A DNA stretch of 64,000 bases, taken from NCBI GenBank assembly GCA_903897145.1, contig CAIUAN010000040.1, positions 62,001 through 126,000 of the forward strand. Reading direction: 5' to 3'. The position numbers and the translations under genes were made by a program. Below, in pieces: positions 63,214 through 64,000 of this stretch. The notes under the pieces are model-generated. The model searched no databases and was not told where the DNA came from. It saw nothing but the letters and a program-made list of their open reading frames with translations. Within the stretch, counting starts at the first letter, position 1. Every line of letters begins with the position of its first letter. This DNA is from an uncultured Bacteroidia bacterium. GTDB taxonomy: Bacteria > Bacteroidota > Bacteroidia > Bacteroidales > Prolixibacteraceae.

Positions 63214-64000
63214 ATGGATTTTTCAACATTAATTTTTAAAGCGATATTTCTGTTCATCATTTTGTTGGTGACTCTAGTCGTTGCGATGTATTCGACTTAT
63301 GCTGAACGGAAAGTAGCTGCATTTATGCAAGATCGGAATGGCCCTAATCGCGCTGGACCATTTGGTTTACTACAGCCTCTTGCCGACGGATTGAAAATGT
63401 TTATGAAAGAGGAGATTATTCCGTTAACGGCGAATAAATATCTTTTTATTTTAGGTCCATCAATTGCGATGACCACTGCGCTGCTCACTGGAGTTGTTAT
63501 TCCTTGGGGTGATACTTTAACGATTGGTGATCATGTCTATTCGTTGCAGATGGCTGATCTGAATATTGGGATTCTGTATGTCTTTGCAATGGTATCTATT
63601 GGCGTTTATGGCATTATGATCGGTGGCTGGGCATCGAATAATAAATATGCATTACTAGGAGCTATCAGAGCAGCATCTCAGATGATTAGCTATGAGTTGG
63701 CCATGGGAATGTCAATTATTGCACTTGTTCTGACCACTGGCTCACTTAGCCTACATGACATTGTTGCTCAGCAACATGGGATGCACTGGAATGTTTTCTA
63801 TCAACCACTGGGCTTCTTTATCTTTTTAATCTGCGCATTTGCCGAGACTAATCGTGCGCCATTTGATCTTCCAGAATGTGAGACAGAGCTAATTGGTGGT
63901 TATCATACCGAATACAGCTCCATGAAACTTGGCTTTTATCTATTTGCTGAATACGTAAATATGTTTATCTCATCAGCTGTCATTGCTACCTTATATTTCG
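63214..64000 (+). CDS. nuoH: NADH-quinone oxidoreductase subunit H (partial, cut by window edge)
   Basis: From the ATG at 63214 the frame stays open to the end of the window (262 codons). The protein is a membrane subunit with hydrophobic helices and the NuoH motifs TYAERKVAAFMQDRNGPNRAG, AIRAASQMISYELAMG and CAFAETNRAPFDLPECETELIGGYHTEYSSMKL, which shape the quinone channel. The C-terminal part lies outside the window. Confidence 0.95.
   Translation, partial: MDFSTLIFKAIFLFIILLVTLVVAMYSTYAERKVAAFMQDRNGPNRAGPFGLLQPLADGLKMFMKEEIIPLTANKYLFILGPSIAMTTALLTGVVIPWGDTLTIGDHVYSLQMADLNIGILYVFAMVSIGVYGIMIGGWASNNKYALLGAIRAASQMISYELAMGMSIIALVLTTGSLSLHDIVAQQHGMHWNVFYQPLGFFIFLICAFAETNRAPFDLPECETELIGGYHTEYSSMKLGFYLFAEYVNMFISSAVIATLYF

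Overview
The window is AT-rich DNA from a member of the Bacteroidota, most likely a Sphingobacteriia/Pedobacter-type organism; the genus cannot be fixed from sequence alone. Supporting signs are paired SusC/SusD proteins, several TonB-dependent receptors, families nearly confined to this phylum (DUF4296 lipoprotein, short NuoG, single-subunit type-B SdhC), the TTTG-N19-TAnnTTTG promoter type, and glycosidases of families 29, 92 and 125. No rRNA, tRNA or CRISPR array was found.

Layout. 1-19.7 kb is mostly housekeeping: GDP-mannose synthesis, an MlaE/MlaF-type lipid ABC pair, a DUF4296 lipoprotein, a shortened amidohydrolase-like protein that has lost its metal ligands, a radical SAM protein, a GH92 mannosidase, PgeF, ComB, a PatB/MalY aminotransferase, a TonB receptor, a cytochrome c-sugar dehydrogenase fusion, CysS, a cyclophilin, IspD, DUF2461 and a cysteate synthase-like enzyme. 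19.8-23.3 kb is the sdhCAB operon, closed by a very long hairpin. 23.5-29.6 kb holds an alpha/beta hydrolase, a TonB receptor with a GH29 fucosidase, and a small globin/Tat-protein/DUF6483 group.

29.8-31.2 kb is a scar: a RAYT (REP-associated tyrosine transposase) with an array of REP-like palindromes lies between a 3' remnant of a SusD gene and a 5' remnant of a secreted glycosidase gene that looks like GH27. 31.2-44.2 kb runs on the minus strand: a complete myo-inositol pathway (iolJ-B-C-D-A-E-G) followed by SusC and SusD. An AraC-type regulator diverges from it; the promoter gap between them contains the decayed 3' end of a sodium:solute symporter gene related to the intact symporter at 47.2-49.0 kb. 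A secreted phosphoesterase with a PA14-like tail lies in between.

49.3-57.1 kb is a second minus-strand glycan cluster: GH125, a GH63/GH37-like enzyme, a GH92-LamG fusion and a DUF3863-like protein, three of them with twin-arginine-type leaders. It points to alpha-mannan or high-mannose N-glycan breakdown. 57.6-64.0 kb is the start of the nuo operon (nuoA-H, nuoH cut by the window edge).

The most interesting material is the eroded locus around the RAYT/REP element, the symporter relic in the iol promoter region, the coupling of inositol catabolism to a SusCD pair, and two enzymes (ComB, cysteate synthase-like) related to C3 sulfonate chemistry.
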